This document shows, piece after piece, positions 5,158 to 5,634 of a DNA stretch of 5,634 nt. The stretch lies in NCBI GenBank assembly GCA_018822835.1, contig JAHJJO010000091.1:1-5634 (forward strand). Direction: 5' to 3'. A model generated the notes under the pieces. The model searched no databases and was not told where the DNA came from. It was given only the letters and a program-made list of their open reading frames with translations. The stretch is from Patescibacteria group bacterium. GTDB taxonomy: Bacteria; Patescibacteriota; Patescibacteriia; Patescibacteriales; JAHJJO01. Numbering within the stretch: position 1 is the stretch's first letter; every line of letters begins with the position of its first letter. Made by a program: the position numbers and the translations under genes.

Positions 5158-5317
5158 AATTATATTGATTAGTAATAAATTCGCATCACCATCCAATTTT
5201 AAAGCGGTTCTGTTTGTCAAGACAGATTATGTTTCAATTTGAGATTCATTAATATGGTGCCAAAACTATTTTATTAATTTATTTAATTCTATTTTTTGTG
5301 CTCATAATGTTTTTTAT

Positions 5318-5634
5318 TTATTCCATCTTACTCAACTCAGCCTTAAAACCCTCCAGCCGTTTTTTTTCTTTTTCAACTATTTCTTTAGGCGCTTTTTGAA
5401 TAAATTCTTGATTAGACAATTTTTGTTCTATATTGTTTATTAATTTTTTCAAATTTTCAACTTCTTTTTTTACTCGCGCATCTTCCTTTTCTTTGTCCAC
5501 GGCATTGATTAAATAAATTTCAACCTCGCCTGCTGTTGCTTTAATGGCATTATTAATTTTTTCACCTGTCTCTTTAATTTCTAATTCCTCAATACCTGTG
5601 CGCATTTTTTGAATTAATATTTTATTATTTTTAA
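5318..5634 (-). CDS. valS: Valyl-tRNA synthetase, C-terminal end (partial)
   Basis: Only the last 105 or so codons are in the window; the frame is open to the right edge, so an apparent start at the internal ATG at 5605 is not the true one. ValRS charges tRNA-Val with valine in the cytoplasm. The visible part is its C-terminal arm: an end-of-domain strand region (AGEVEIYLINAVDKEKEDARV), then the two-helix coiled coil that contacts the tRNA. Its typical wording is present: LSNQEFIQKAPKEIVEKEKKRLEGFKAELSKME, matching the family pattern L-S-N-x-x-F-x-x-x-A-P-x-x-V-V-x-x-E. It ends at a normal place with TAA at 5320-5318. The catalytic and editing domains lie outside the window. The 160 bases to the RhuM start hold no clear terminator. 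Confidence 0.9.
   Translation of the reverse strand, partial: KNNKILIQKMRTGIEELEIKETGEKINNAIKATAGEVEIYLINAVDKEKEDARVKKEVENLKKLINNIEQKLSNQEFIQKAPKEIVEKEKKRLEGFKAELSKME

Noticed and set aside
5158..5220. N-terminal extension of the RhuM gene from a TTG at 5220
   Set aside because: The 21 extra residues do not resemble the start of RhuM proteins, and the ATG at 5157 gives a typical beginning.
5199..5220. Possible minus-strand -35 box TTGACA at 5220-5215
   Set aside because: No acceptable -10 box lies 16-18 bases downstream; the nearest TATAAT (next to the ATG at 5157) is much too far.
5248..5262. TTTGGCACCA on the minus strand as a sigma-54 -24 element
   Set aside because: The matching -12 GC element is missing at the required spacing.
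5603..5605. The ATG at 5605 as the start of an independent 95-residue protein
   Set aside because: The frame stays open to the window edge and the whole reads as the valyl-tRNA synthetase C-terminal arm.

Overview
The window is strongly AT-rich and all six genes end in TAA. It carries short, mostly one-domain genes separated by dense palindromic repeats, and none of the five visible start codons has a convincing Shine-Dalgarno sequence. With this gene set (GT4 glycosyltransferase, Xer recombinase, stand-alone HExxH metallopeptidase, coiled-coil M23 peptidase, RhuM fragment, valS), this fits a bacterium of the Patescibacteria/Candidate Phyla Radiation type. That placement is inference: no marker gene is present to prove it.

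Layout: bases 1-203 hold an unassigned stretch followed by a large AT-rich inverted-repeat cluster. A GT4 glycosyltransferase (204-1433, +) follows, with two arrays of 7-bp repeats translated inside it. Bases 1434-1763 form a 330-base gap with a MITE-like element (1491-1585) and a perfect 32-bp palindrome (1651-1682). Next comes a complete XerC/D-like tyrosine recombinase (1764-2723, +). An 18-bp stem hairpin (2720-2769) separates it from the genes on the opposite strand. These are, in their own order of transcription from the right edge: the 3' end of valS (5318-5634, cut by the window edge), a truncated RhuM-family gene (4597-5157), an M23 murein peptidase with a signal peptide and long coiled coil (3328-4587), and a small SprT-like HExxH protein (2790-3176). 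The last two are separated by a repeat-filled gap.

How the genes fit together: the glycosyltransferase and the M23 peptidase are both envelope genes (surface glycan synthesis and peptidoglycan remodelling). ValS is housekeeping. The RhuM fragment looks acquired: it is GC-richer, and its reading frame passes at the 3' end into AT-rich sequence resembling the valS 3' coding region. The recombinase could be the chromosomal dimer-resolution Xer or an integrase-like relative; no mobile-element boundary is visible.

I see no clear new defence system or gene cassette. The most unusual feature is the pair of in-frame heptamer arrays inside the glycosyltransferase. For the second array, a change of one unit would put a stop codon directly after the repeat and before the catalytic motif, so this could be a phase-variable gene.
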